In this document: positions 8,613 to 17,468 of the stretch, in pieces | How the letters are laid out: the number at the start of each line of letters is the position of its first letter | Numbering within the stretch: the stretch's first letter is position 1 | Assembly (NCBI RefSeq): GCF_029051685.1 | Contig: NZ_JAACFT010000001.1 | Coordinates: forward strand, 124,001 to 188,000 | Reading direction: 5' to 3' | Source of the DNA: Bradyrhizobium sp. CSA207 | GTDB lineage: Bacteria > Pseudomonadota > Alphaproteobacteria > Rhizobiales > Xanthobacteraceae | Length of the DNA: 64,000 bases | The notes under the pieces: generated by a model | Told to the model about the DNA's origin: nothing | Databases searched by the model: none | What the model saw: only the letters and a program-made list of their open reading frames with translations | Program-made: the position numbers and the translations under genes

Positions 8613-9949
8613 GCGCGCCCATCGTCCTGGCGTTGATGTCGATCTGCTTCCTGTCGTTCGGGTATCTCGGCGTCCCCGTGCCATTCTCATTGATGGCGGG
8701 TGTGTTCATCGGCGCGATCCTGTCGGACGTCTCGCTCGCCGCCATCATCCAGAAGATCTTCGACGGCGTCGATTCCGAGGCGCTGCTGGCGATCCCGTTC
8801 TTCCTCCTGGTCGGCGAGCTCATGAGCTCGGCCAACGTGGTGGTGCGGATCGCGAACCTGTCGGTGTCGCTGGTCGGGCATGTCAGGGGCGGACTGTCGC
8901 AGGTGGTGGTCGTCTTCAGCATGTTCTTCTCGGAGATGTCCGGCTCGACCACCGCGGACGTCGCGGTCATGAGCCGCGCGCTTGGCGGCCCGATGAAGCG
9001 GGAGGGCTACGAGCCTGCCTTCATCGCCGCCATCATCGCATCCGCCTCGACCATTGCGGCGCTGGTGCCGCCGAGCATCACCGCCGTGGTCTATGGCGCG
9101 GTCGGCAACGTCTCGATCGCCGGCCTGTTCATGGCGGGCGTGGTGCCGGGGCTGATGATCGGCTTCGGGTTGATGATCTACTGCTATTTCTTCGGCCCCT
9201 CCGGCCTGCGCAAGCCGCGCGCGCCGCTGCGGCAGATCGTATTCGCTGGCGGCGATGCCGCCTTGCCGCTGATGATTCCGGTCATCCTGCTCGGCGGCAT
9301 TCTCACCGGCTGGTTCACGCCAACGGAAGCCGGCGTCGTTGCCGTGGTCTGGATCATCCTCGTCGTGATCCCCGCGCTCAACCGCGGGCATATCAGCAAA
9401 ATCCCCTACGATTTCTGCCTCGCGGGGCTGATCTTCTCGCTGCCGCTGATCACGATCGGCGCCGCCAACGCCTTCGGCTGGATGCTCGCGTACTTGCGCG
9501 GCGCCAGCTACATTGCCGAAATGATCACCTCGATCGCCGGCAACGATCCGCACCTGATCATGTTGCTGATGGTGCTGCTGTTCACCGTGGTCGGCGACTT
9601 CATTGAGCCGGTCCCGACCATCATCATCTTCATGCCGCTGGTCAACACGCTGACGGAAGCCGGCGACATCAACGGCGTGCATATGGGCGTGGTGCTGATC
9701 GCCACGCTCGCCTTCGGCCTGATCACGCCGCCTTACGGATTGGTGCTACTGATGGCGTCAAAATTCGTCGGCGTCAGTTTTGCCAAGGCGCTGCGTGCGG
9801 CGTTGCCGATCTATCTGGTGTTCTTCGCCACCATCGCGTTTGCGATCTACTTCCCGAGCGTGGTGTTGTGGCTGCCGCAGCAGGTGCTGCCGGAATCCGT
9901 CGGCTGCTTCAAATCGCCGGCGGGAACCGGTTACATCTGCCCGAAATGA
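8609..9949 (+). CDS. TRAP transporter large permease, DctM family
   Basis: A 446-residue polytopic protein, the ion-coupled transport subunit of TRAP systems. Visible signatures are GELMSSANVV, MFFSEMSGSTTADVAVM, and the second-half PTEAGVVAVVW and ITPPYGLVLLMASKF. It begins with GTG at 8609, overlapping the stop of the small subunit, so the two are translationally coupled. With 6818-8612 it forms a complete tripartite importer. The length is normal for DctM. Confidence 0.92.
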   Translation: MSAPIVLALMSICFLSFGYLGVPVPFSLMAGVFIGAILSDVSLAAIIQKIFDGVDSEALLAIPFFLLVGELMSSANVVVRIANLSVSLVGHVRGGLSQVVVVFSMFFSEMSGSTTADVAVMSRALGGPMKREGYEPAFIAAIIASASTIAALVPPSITAVVYGAVGNVSIAGLFMAGVVPGLMIGFGLMIYCYFFGPSGLRKPRAPLRQIVFAGGDAALPLMIPVILLGGILTGWFTPTEAGVVAVVWIILVVIPALNRGHISKIPYDFCLAGLIFSLPLITIGAANAFGWMLAYLRGASYIAEMITSIAGNDPHLIMLLMVLLFTVVGDFIEPVPTIIIFMPLVNTLTEAGDINGVHMGVVLIATLAFGLITPPYGLVLLMASKFVGVSFAKALRAALPIYLVFFATIAFAIYFPSVVLWLPQQVLPESVGCFKSPAGTGYICPK

Positions 9950-9957
9950 GAGCCTGG

Positions 9958-10752
9958 CTACTTCCCCTTGCTGGTGAATTTCTTCACGGCGGCGCGAAAC
10001 TCCTCCGTGTTCATCGCCATGATGATCTTGTGCTCCTCGGCGTCGAGCTGCTGCTTCACTGAGGTTGTGACAGCCTGGTAGACCAGCGACCTGGTGCCGG
10101 CGATCGCGGTCGGCGGATTCTGCGCCAGCCGCTCGGCGAGCTGCCGCGTCGCCGCTTTCAGCTCCGTCGCGGGAACGATCTTCGCAACGAGGCCCCATTC
10201 ATAGGCCTGCTGCGCGGTAAAATTGTCTTCCGACAGGAAGATCTGCAGCGCACGGCGGGACCCGACCGTGCCGACGATGCCGACCGTAGAGCCGCCGTCC
10301 GGCGACACGCCGATCTTGGCATAGGCCGGCGTGAATTTGGCGTCATCGGCGGCAATGCAGAGGTCCGTGACGAAGGCGAGCCCCATGCCGGCGCCGGCGG
10401 CCGAGCCGTGCACGCTGGACAGCGAAATCTTCGGCATGCGCCGGATGGTTTCGATGAAGGCATGATAGTGCTTGAGCAGTTCGCCGACGACCGGCGTCAC
10501 CGTATTGGCCTCGGCGGCAGCGCCGATCGTTTGCAGATCGCCGCCGGCCGAGAAGGCGCGGCCTTCGCCTTCGATCACGACGACCCTGATCTCGTCGGCG
10601 CCCTCGATATAGGCTGCGAGCTGTTCGAGCTTCTGCGCGATCGCAAGGTTGATCGAGTTGAACGCGGCGGGGCGGTTGAGCGTGATGGTCGCGATCGGGC
10701 CGTCGATCCGCAGCAGAGCCGGATCATCGGGTCGGGAGACGGGAGCGGTCAT
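9958..10752 (-). CDS. Enoyl-CoA hydratase/isomerase (crotonase) family protein
   Basis: A 264-residue crotonase-fold enzyme, convergent with the TRAP genes. The oxyanion-hole segments are visible as AFSAGGDLQTIG and SSVHGSAAGAGMGLAF. The residue block KIGVSPDGGSTVGIVG occupies the position of the second catalytic acid; it has Asp rather than Glu there, as in isomerase-like or PaaG/FadB-like relatives. It acts on an acyl-CoA double bond, but the exact reaction is not readable. ATG 10752 is preferred over a TTG six bases upstream, which would sit too close to the GGGGA ribosome site. Confidence 0.88.
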   Translation of the reverse strand: MTAPVSRPDDPALLRIDGPIATITLNRPAAFNSINLAIAQKLEQLAAYIEGADEIRVVVIEGEGRAFSAGGDLQTIGAAAEANTVTPVVGELLKHYHAFIETIRRMPKISLSSVHGSAAGAGMGLAFVTDLCIAADDAKFTPAYAKIGVSPDGGSTVGIVGTVGSRRALQIFLSEDNFTAQQAYEWGLVAKIVPATELKAATRQLAERLAQNPPTAIAGTRSLVYQAVTTSVKQQLDAEEHKIIMAMNTEEFRAAVKKFTSKGK

Positions 10753-10811
10753 TGGCAAATCCCCGGCAGGAGGTCATTGCTGCAACTAAATCGCAGAAGG
10801 CGGGGGGTGAC

Positions 10812-10948
10812 AATCCCCGCTTGGGGCAGGGCAATCGCATGTAGCGCTTGGGATGCCATGAAAGTGCTCGGCCTGCATGGAAGGATCGGCCACAAGGAAA
10901 CCGCAGACCGACTTCTTCTTCATATGCGATGGTCCTGCCGCTCGGGGC
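10812..10948. repeat. Inverted-repeat element, family B copy 2 (short form)
   Basis: The left part near 10825-10840 (GGCAGGGCAATCGCAT) is inversely repeated at 10922-10940 (ATGCGATGGTCCTGCC). The right half also shares AAGGATCGGCCACAA with the copy at 2457-2700. The inner CCTTCGAGACG unit is missing. It occupies most of the 364-bp gap between the divergent genes at 10752 and 11117, where I see no gene. Confidence 0.6.
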
Positions 10949-11116
10949 GGCCTGCGATGGTCTTGCGTTGGGCGGAACGATAGGCTCAAATGGTGTTGCC
11001 ATCGTTTAGGGACGGACACGAGCGCCGGCTCCTCAATCGACGCGGCTAGCAAGCCAAATCAGCAAGAGAGGAGTCGACGTGGGGTACACCTGTGTCCAGA
11101 AATTCGGGCTGTTCCA

Positions 11117-12337
11117 ATGACGGATGGACCCGTGATCATCGTCGGCGCCGGCCATGGCGGCTACCAGGCTGCGGCATCGCTGCGGCAGGCGGGTTTTTCC
11201 GAGCGCATCTGCCTGATCAATGACGAGGCGCATCTGCCCTATCAGCGGCCGCCTCTGTCCAAGGCCTATATCAAGGGCTCGGCCGGGCCGGAGAGCCTGA
11301 TGTTCCGGCCGGAGAAATTCTACCAGGACCAGAAGATCGAGCTGATCGCGGGCCGCGCCGCGTCGATCGACCGCGCGGGGCGCACGGTGCACCTCGCCTC
11401 GGGCGAGACGCTTGCCTACGGCCACCTGATCCTGGCCACCGGCGCGCGCAACCGTCTGCTCGACCTGCCCAACGCCAATCTGTCCGACGTGAAATACCTG
11501 CGCATCCTCGACGAGAGCGAGGCGCTCCGAGCAATCATCCCATCGAAGATCCGGGTGGTGGTGATCGGCGCCGGCTTCATCGGCCTCGAATTTGCGGCCA
11601 CCGCGCGGATCAAGGGCCTCGAGGTCGACGTGCTCGAGCTCGCTCCGCGCGTGATGGCGCGCGCGGTGACGGCAGAGGTATCGGAGTATTTTCAGGCGCG
11701 GCATCGCGAGGCCGGCATCCGCATTCACCTCGGCGTACAGGCAACTTCCATTGAGGCCGAGGGCGGAAAGGTCACCGGAGTCAGCCTCAGCGACGGCCGC
11801 CACTTGCCGGCCGACCTCGTCGTGGTCGGCGTCGGCGTGCTGCCGAACATCGAGCTCGCGGCGGAGGCGGGGCTGCCGGTCGCCGCCGGCATCATCGTCG
11901 ACGAGTATCTTGCAACGGCCGATCCAAACATCTCAGCGATCGGCGACTGCGCGCTGTTCGCAAGCCCGCGCTTCGGCGGATCGCTGCGGCTGGAGTCGGT
12001 ACAGAACGCGACTGACCATGCGCGTTGTCTGGCGGCACGGCTGACCGGCGACCGCAAGCCTTACGACAGCCATCCCTGGTTCTGGAGTGACCAGGGCGAC
12101 GACAAGCTCCAGATCGCGGGGCTCACCACCGGCTACGACCGCGTCGCGCTGCGCGGCGATCCCGCAAAGAAGGCGTTCTCGGCGTTCTGCTACAAGGGCG
12201 ACAGGCTGCTCGGCATCGAGTCGGTCAACCGCGCCGGCGATCACATGTTCGGCCGCAGATTGCAGAGCATGGACCGCTCGATTACGCCAGAGCAGGCCGC
12301 CGACGAAAGCTTCGACCTGAAGAGCGCGCTGGCGTGA
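11117..12337 (+). CDS. FAD-dependent oxidoreductase, ferredoxin/rubredoxin reductase type
   Basis: A 406-residue two-dinucleotide-domain flavoprotein. The N-terminal FAD motif is VGAGHGGYQAA, the central NAD(P)H motif is VVVIGAGFIGLEFA, and the second FAD contact ISAIGDCALF lies near residue 280. The early PYQRPPLSKAY is typical of reductases that pass electrons to [2Fe-2S] ferredoxins or rubredoxins serving P450s and dioxygenases. No ferredoxin gene is adjacent. A P450 lies about 28 kb away in this window, but a link is speculation. ATG 11117 starts directly before the FAD strand. Confidence 0.9.
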   Translation: MTDGPVIIVGAGHGGYQAAASLRQAGFSERICLINDEAHLPYQRPPLSKAYIKGSAGPESLMFRPEKFYQDQKIELIAGRAASIDRAGRTVHLASGETLAYGHLILATGARNRLLDLPNANLSDVKYLRILDESEALRAIIPSKIRVVVIGAGFIGLEFAATARIKGLEVDVLELAPRVMARAVTAEVSEYFQARHREAGIRIHLGVQATSIEAEGGKVTGVSLSDGRHLPADLVVVGVGVLPNIELAAEAGLPVAAGIIVDEYLATADPNISAIGDCALFASPRFGGSLRLESVQNATDHARCLAARLTGDRKPYDSHPWFWSDQGDDKLQIAGLTTGYDRVALRGDPAKKAFSAFCYKGDRLLGIESVNRAGDHMFGRRLQSMDRSITPEQAADESFDLKSALA

Positions 12338-13255
12338 TCAGCTTTCATTGATCACGGCGGCGACTTCGTCCGCCGTCGGCATCGACGGTCCCGCGCCCAT
12401 CCGCTGCACGCTGATCGCGGCGGCGGCGTTGGCGAAGACGAGGGCGTCGCGCAAGGGGACTTCGTCGGCCAGTTGCGCTGCGAGCGCGCCGACGAAGCAG
12501 TCGCCGGCGCCCGTGGTGTCGACGGCCTTCACCACGCGGCCGGGCACGGCAATCTCCTCGCGGCCCGCGAGCGCGAGCACGCCGCGCTTGCCGAGCGTGA
12601 CGCAGATGGTCTGGTCCTCCCGCGCCTGAAGCCGACGTGCCGCGTCGACGATCCGCGCCGCATCGTCGTCCTCGGACAGCTCGGTGCCGGCGAGGAAGCC
12701 GAGCTCGGTCTCGTTCAGCACGAGCACGTCGACGAGCGCCAGCAGCTCGCTGGACATGCTCTGCGCTGGCGCCGGGTTGAGCAGCGTCGTCGCCTCCGCC
12801 CTGCGAGCCCGCTGAAAGAACGCGGCAATCGTCGGGAGCGGGATCTCGAACTGGCTGACGGCGACGTCGCCCTTCACCAGCGGTACGACGCAGACGTCAT
12901 CGGCGCTGAGAAGCGCATTGGCGCCGGGAATGACGACGATGGTATTGTCGGCTGCCGCCACCGTGATGATGGCGGTGCCGGTATGCGCTTCGGCTGTCTT
13001 CTGGACATAGCCGAGATCGATGCCTTGATCGCGGAGGAAAACCTTCAGCTCGGCGCCGAAGGAATCCTTGCCCAGCCGGCCGATCAGCGTAGTCCCGGCT
13101 CCGAGCCGCGATGCCGCGACGGCCTGGTTCGCGCCTTTGCCGCCCGGAAAATACAGCACCTGTTTGCCGGCAACGGTCTCACCGATCCTTGGGTGGCGAT
13201 CGGCCGTCGCCACCACATCCATGTTGATGCTGCCGGCAACGAAGACGCGTCCCAT
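12338..13255 (-). CDS. rbsK: Ribokinase (PfkB family)
   Basis: A 305-residue PfkB-family kinase. It shows the N-terminal signature PGGKGANQAVAASRLG and the C-terminal catalytic/anion-hole motif DTTGAGDCFVGA with its general-base Asp. The overall text (GSINMDVV at the start, VTLGKRGVLAL) matches ribokinases, which phosphorylate ribose at O5. AGGGAG lies six bases before ATG 13255. Its stop codon abuts the stop of the flavoprotein gene, so the two genes converge with no spacer. A related nucleoside or deoxyribose kinase role cannot be excluded. Confidence 0.88.
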   Translation of the reverse strand: MGRVFVAGSINMDVVATADRHPRIGETVAGKQVLYFPGGKGANQAVAASRLGAGTTLIGRLGKDSFGAELKVFLRDQGIDLGYVQKTAEAHTGTAIITVAAADNTIVVIPGANALLSADDVCVVPLVKGDVAVSQFEIPLPTIAAFFQRARRAEATTLLNPAPAQSMSSELLALVDVLVLNETELGFLAGTELSEDDDAARIVDAARRLQAREDQTICVTLGKRGVLALAGREEIAVPGRVVKAVDTTGAGDCFVGALAAQLADEVPLRDALVFANAAAAISVQRMGAGPSMPTADEVAAVINES

Positions 13256-13268
13256 GCGGCACTCCCTA

Positions 13269-13338
13269 GAGCATGATCCGGACCCGGAGGGCCGCGTTAG
13301 CGCAAAGTGTGCTGCGGTTTTCCGAAAAGATCATGCTC
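13269..13338. repeat. Intergenic inverted repeat with GAGCATGATC ends
   Basis: GAGCATGATC (13269-13278) and its exact complement GATCATGCTC (13329-13338) bound a 70-bp element between two minus-strand kinase genes. The sequence between them (GTGTGCTGCGGTTTTCCGAAAA) is like a common rhizobial intergenic repeat. It may act as a processing or termination structure between the kinases. Confidence 0.65.
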
Positions 13339-13361
13339 AAACAAAAACTCAAACAAAAAGT

Positions 13362-14255
13362 CTAGACCCTGACTTCGAACTCGTGCCTGACTTTGGCGAT
13401 ATCGACGAGAGTGGGCAGGCCGGCCTCGTTGCCAAGGCGCTGGATCTTGTAAGTCGAAGCGGCGCGGGCGAAGTCGAAATGCTCGCGCCAACTTTTGCCG
13501 GGATGGGCCAGGTACGAATAGACATAGGCGCCGTGGAAGACGTCGCCGGCGCCGTTGGTGTCGATCACGCGCTCGCGCGGGATCGGCATTGCTGGCATGA
13601 TGTCGACCGCGCCGGTCTCGTTGTACCAGAGCAGGCCCTTCTCACCCATGGTGATGCCGCCGATCTTGCAGCCGCGGCTCTTGAGATAGTCGAGCATCTT
13701 CTCCGGCGTCAGATCCATCTGCTCGCACAGCCGCTCGGCAACGATTGCGACGTCGATGTATTCGAGAAGTTCGTGCGTGTTGGTGCGCAGGCCGCCGCCG
13801 TCGAGCGAGGTCAGGATGCCGGCCTCGCGACAGACCTTTGCGTAATGGATCGCGGCATCGGGCTGGTGGCCGTCGACATGTAGCGCGCGGCAGCCGCCGA
13901 GATTGAGCATCGGGAACGGATGGATGTGCTCGTCATCGCGGCAGCGGACGATGGCGCGCTTGCCGTCCTTGGGCATGATGAAGGACAGCGACGACTGGTT
14001 CACCTTCCGCCCATGCAGCGAGATCGCGTATTTCGCGCACATGTCCTGGAACATGCGCCCCAACCAGTCATTGGCGACGGTAGCGATCAGGTCGGGCACG
14101 ATGCCGAGCTTGGCGCAGCAGAACGCCGCCGTGACCGCGTTGCCGCCGAAGGAGACCGCGTAGTCCGAGGCCACGTGCTTCTCGTCGCCGGTCGGCATGT
14201 GGTCGGTGATGAAGACGACGTCGATATAGGTCTGTCCGATAAAGAGAGCCTGCAT
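13362..14255 (-). CDS. PfkB family carbohydrate kinase
   Basis: A 297-residue sugar kinase with the PfkB N-terminal pattern SFGGNAVTAAFCCAKLG and the C-terminal DTNGAGDVFHGAYVYSY motif holding the catalytic Asp. It is only distantly similar to the ribokinase just downstream on the same strand and has a different substrate region (HVDGHQPDAAIHYAK). Candidate substrates are sugar acids such as 2-keto-3-deoxygluconate, ribose or fructose; none is decided by the text. The ATG at 14255 lacks a strong ribosome site. Confidence 0.85.
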   Translation of the reverse strand: MQALFIGQTYIDVVFITDHMPTGDEKHVASDYAVSFGGNAVTAAFCCAKLGIVPDLIATVANDWLGRMFQDMCAKYAISLHGRKVNQSSLSFIMPKDGKRAIVRCRDDEHIHPFPMLNLGGCRALHVDGHQPDAAIHYAKVCREAGILTSLDGGGLRTNTHELLEYIDVAIVAERLCEQMDLTPEKMLDYLKSRGCKIGGITMGEKGLLWYNETGAVDIMPAMPIPRERVIDTNGAGDVFHGAYVYSYLAHPGKSWREHFDFARAASTYKIQRLGNEAGLPTLVDIAKVRHEFEVRV

Positions 14256-14464
14256 TGCTTGTCCGTGATGCGCTTTGTGGTCCCGGCCGGCGGGCTTTAC
14301 TCTAGCACCGGTTCCGCTGATGGGACGCTGAAATTATTCGCAAAACCGCCCGTAGCGCTTGAGGTCAGCCTGGGGCCGGAATACGACCATCATCGGGCAA
14401 TGCCAAGCCCGGACAAGTGCCGTCATTCGGACCGATGTTCCCGGTCGACAAATAAGGGGGGAAG

Positions 14465-15313
14465 ATGATCACTGGCCTCGATCACGTCGTTGTTCTGGTC
14501 AGGGATATCGGTGCCGCCAAGGCGGCCTATCAGACGCTGCTGGGACGTGCGCCGGCCTGGCAGAATTCCGGCGAGGGCGCCGACCGCGTGCTGTTCACAC
14601 TCGCCAACATGACGGTCGAGCTGATGGCGCCGAGCGGCTTCAGCGTGGCGGCGGACCGGATGCGCGCGCTGCTGGACGACCGCGAAGGCGTGCTCGCCAG
14701 CCTGTGCTTTCGTGTCGCAGACATGGGCAGGATGCACCGGCGGCTGGACCGGGTGGCATTGAGTCCGGATCCCGTCGCCGAGGTCGAAAGCAGCGACGCC
14801 GAAACCGACGCCGTCCTGCACTGGAAGCGCACGCGTGCCGCGACCGAGCTTACGCGGGGCGTGCGCATGTTCTTCCTCGAGCTGGCCGAGGAGCGCCCGC
14901 GCTCGGCTGCGACCGACATCGCGCCGATCGATGCGCTCGACCATGTCGTGATCACGACGGAGGACTCGGAGCGTGCCGCCGCACTTTACGGCGCGCGGCT
15001 CGGGCTCGACCTGGCGCTCGATCGCTCGCATCAAGATTGGGGCCAGCTGATGTTCTTCCGCTGCGGCGACCTCATCGTCGAGGTCGTGCGCCGCCCGGTC
15101 GCGGGCGGCGATTCCCTGCATGACCGTCTGTGGGGGCTGAGCTGGCGGGTGGCCGACATCGAGGCCACACGCGCCCGCCTGATCGCCGCCGGCCTCGACG
15201 TGACCGAAGTGCGCAACGGCCGCAAGCCCGGCACGCGGATCATGACGGTCCGGACCGGCACCTGCGACATCCAGACCGTCCTGCTGGAGCGTTCGCCAAA
15301 ACCGGTGGATTAG
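14465..15313 (+). CDS. VOC superfamily protein (two glyoxalase-like domains)
   Basis: A 282-residue protein with two vicinal-oxygen-chelate halves: residues 1-75 begin ITGLDHVVVLVRDI, and residues 155-275 begin IDALDHVVITTEDSERA. The His in each DHVV is the usual metal ligand. A Glu in the matching late strands (FRCGDLIVEVV) fits a bound metal in the second half. Family members are dioxygenases, isomerases or lyases, so no reaction is assigned. GGGGGAAG precedes ATG 14465. Confidence 0.8.
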   Translation: MITGLDHVVVLVRDIGAAKAAYQTLLGRAPAWQNSGEGADRVLFTLANMTVELMAPSGFSVAADRMRALLDDREGVLASLCFRVADMGRMHRRLDRVALSPDPVAEVESSDAETDAVLHWKRTRAATELTRGVRMFFLELAEERPRSAATDIAPIDALDHVVITTEDSERAAALYGARLGLDLALDRSHQDWGQLMFFRCGDLIVEVVRRPVAGGDSLHDRLWGLSWRVADIEATRARLIAAGLDVTEVRNGRKPGTRIMTVRTGTCDIQTVLLERSPKPVD

Positions 15314-15330
15314 CCGCCGTTCTCTCCACT

Positions 15331-15418
15331 CGTCATTGCGAGCGAAGCGAAGCAATCCAGACTGTTTCCGCGGTGGGATTCTGGATTGCTTCGTCGCAAG
15401 GGCTCCTCGCAATGACGG
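15331..15418. repeat. Dispersed 88-bp palindromic repeat, family A copy 2
   Basis: It starts CGTCATTGCGAGCGAAG and ends CTCGCAATGACGG, with the inner pair GCAATCCAG and CTGGATTGC. It closely matches the copies at 431-518 and 22102-22188. It lies between the VOC gene and the TetR gene and may terminate or stabilise the VOC transcript. Confidence 0.85.
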
Positions 15419-15436
15419 CGCCCGCGTGTTACATGC

Positions 15437-16174
15437 GTGTTAACAGCACCTCAGCGAGCAACCGGTTTGGCGAAGGCAAAGCGAAATCTGAGATGGCAGC
15501 GCGACCCTGAGGGCATGCGGCTGCGCATCCTCGAAGCCGCCAAGCAGGAGTTCTCGGCCCACGGCCTTGCCGGCGCGCGCGTCGACCGCATCGCGGCCCA
15601 GGCCGGCGCCAACAAGCGCATGCTCTACTATCACGTCGGCAACAAGGACGATCTCTACCTCGCGGTGCTCGAAGGCGCCTATGACAAGATCCGCAGCGAG
15701 GAGCGGGGGCTCGATCTCGAACATCTCGACCCGCCCGAGGCGATCCGGCGCCTGATCGAATTCACCTGGAACTATTTCCTGCGCAATCCCGAATTCCTGT
15801 CGCTGCTCCAGACCGAGAACCTCGCGCGCGCAAAGCATCTGAAGCGCTCGGCCAAGGTCAAGTCGATGCACTCGCCCTTCGTCGAGATGATCCGCACCGT
15901 GGTGCGCCGCGGCGTCGAGAGCGGCGACTTCCCGGTCGCGGTCGATCCCGTCCAGCTCTACATCTCGATCGCGGCGCTCTGCTTCTTCTATCTGTCGAAC
16001 TCGGCGACGCTGAGCGTGATCTTCGGCCGCGACCTGCTTGCCAAGGACGCCAAGGCCGAGCGGCTGGCGCACATGGTCGGCCTCGTGCTCGCCGCGCTGA
16101 CGGGGCAGTCGGCCGCACTGTTCGATGTGGTGAGGCCGCCGAAGAAGGGCGCGGCGGTGGCGCAGACGGTGTAG
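15437..16174 (+). CDS. TetR/AcrR family transcriptional regulator
   Basis: A one-domain DNA-binding regulator of up to 245 residues. The TetR HTH is plain: ILEAAKQEFSAHGLAGARVD followed by IAAQAGANKRMLYYHVGNK. The remainder is a helical ligand/dimer domain. The start is uncertain: GTG 15437 gives a 27-residue leader, and TTG 15470 is another option. It lies just upstream of the ABC importer at 16603-19306 on the same strand, with a 428-bp gap, and could control that importer or the VOC gene. Confidence 0.85.
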   Translation: MLTAPQRATGLAKAKRNLRWQRDPEGMRLRILEAAKQEFSAHGLAGARVDRIAAQAGANKRMLYYHVGNKDDLYLAVLEGAYDKIRSEERGLDLEHLDPPEAIRRLIEFTWNYFLRNPEFLSLLQTENLARAKHLKRSAKVKSMHSPFVEMIRTVVRRGVESGDFPVAVDPVQLYISIAALCFFYLSNSATLSVIFGRDLLAKDAKAERLAHMVGLVLAALTGQSAALFDVVRPPKKGAAVAQTV

Positions 16175-16221
16175 CGGCGGCTTCGGCGCTCGATGGGTAC
16201 TCTCCCGTTTCCCCAATCTCC

Positions 16222-16500
16222 GTCGTCATCGCCCGCCTTGTGCGCACTTGCGCACTGGGGCGGGCGATCCAGTATTCCAGAGGCGGTGAAGGGATACGGA
16301 GAGGCCGCGGCGTACTGGATTCCCCGCCTTCGCGTGGAATGACACCGAGGGTGGGGCGGTCCCGTGCCCCGGACGCAGCGCAGCGCTTGTTCAGCGGTGC
16401 GCTGCCGAGCCGGGGCCCATGCAACTGTGGAACACGCGGCCCCTGGGTCCCGGCTCTGCGCAGCAGCGCAAGAGCGCTGCAGCGCGTCCGGGACACGAGA
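16222..16500. repeat. Two intergenic palindromic repeats before the ABC importer
   Basis: The first unit (about 16222-16345) runs from CGTCATCGCCCGCC through CAGTATTCCAG to a partly inverted end TGGATTCCCC and GGAATGACA. The second (about 16362-16500) runs from GTCCCGTGCCCCGGACGC to GCGTCCGGGACACGAG, an inverted pair with AGCGCAGCG-type inner repeats. No gene is apparent. Any promoter for the importer must lie in 16500-16602, which is AT-richer. Confidence 0.65.
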
Positions 16501-16602
16501 GAAGTGAGACCCCCGCGCAAAACGTCACAGGGAAAGCTCTGGACAGTATTTATCCAACGGGTTAATTTCTCCCCGAACGAACAAGAATACCGGGAGTGAG
16601 AC

Positions 16603-17412
16603 GTGGCTGAGTTGAAGCCGCAGAGTGCGGTGTCCAAGATGCTGAATGCGGCCTGGATTCGGCCGTTTCTGTTCCTGGTGTTCATCGTCGTGGCCTGGGA
16701 TCTCGCGATCCGGCTGTTCAAGATCCCCGCCTACCAGATCCCGTCGCCGGGCGATGTCATTGCGGTGCTGCGCACCGATTGGCCGGAACTGTTGCGCCAG
16801 TCCTGGCCGACAACGTATGCGACGGTCTGCGGCTTCCTGCTGTCAGCGCTGTTCGGCATTCCCGTCGCGATGCTGATCGCAGGATCGAAAACGGTCGAAA
16901 GCTACGTTTATCCGCTGCTGGTGTTCTCGCAATCGGTGCCGAAGATCGCGATCGCGCCGCTGTTCGTGGTCTGGTTCGGCTTTGGCATCATTCCAAAAGT
17001 GATCTCGGCCTTCCTGCTCGGCTTCTTTCCGGTGGTGGTGTCCGCGGTGCAGGGCTTTAAATCGGTCGACCCTGACATGGTCGATCTTGCCCGCGCCATG
17101 CAGGGCAGCCGGTTCCAGGTGTTCTGCGCGGTGAACCTGCCGCATGCGCTGCCGGCGATTTTCTCCGGTCTGAAAGTGTCGGTGACGCTCGCCGTGGTCG
17201 GCGCCGTCGTCGGCGAGTTCGTCGGCTCCAATTCCGGCATCGGCTATGTGATGCAGCGCTCGATCGGAACCTTCGACCTGCCGACCATGTTCGCAGCCCT
17301 CGTGATCCTCGCACTGCTCGGCGTCGTGCTGTTCTGGATCGTCGACAGGATCGAGAAACTGATCATTCCCTGGCACGTCAGCCAGCGCGAGGACGTGATT
17401 TTCGCTTCTTAA
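16603..17412 (+). CDS. ABC transporter permease (SsuC/TauC/NMT1-system type)
   Basis: A 269-residue inner-membrane permease with about six helices and the binding-protein-dependent EAA-like loop (DLARAMQGSRFQVFCAVNLPHALPAIFSGL). The text matches permeases of nitrate/sulfonate/taurine/pyrimidine importers. It starts with GTG 16603, with CGGGAG nine bases upstream. It is first in a three-gene importer operon: permease, binding protein, ATPase. Confidence 0.9.
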   Translation: MAELKPQSAVSKMLNAAWIRPFLFLVFIVVAWDLAIRLFKIPAYQIPSPGDVIAVLRTDWPELLRQSWPTTYATVCGFLLSALFGIPVAMLIAGSKTVESYVYPLLVFSQSVPKIAIAPLFVVWFGFGIIPKVISAFLLGFFPVVVSAVQGFKSVDPDMVDLARAMQGSRFQVFCAVNLPHALPAIFSGLKVSVTLAVVGAVVGEFVGSNSGIGYVMQRSIGTFDLPTMFAALVILALLGVVLFWIVDRIEKLIIPWHVSQREDVIFAS

Positions 17413-17468
17413 AACAGGGCAAACAACGGCCACCAACGGCCGGGCAACAACGACAAGGGAGAGTGACG

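Noticed and set aside
10812..10948. Possible riboswitch or small RNA upstream of the flavoprotein gene
   Set aside because: The structure is explained by the dispersed inverted-repeat family also present at 2457-2700 and 24298-24475.
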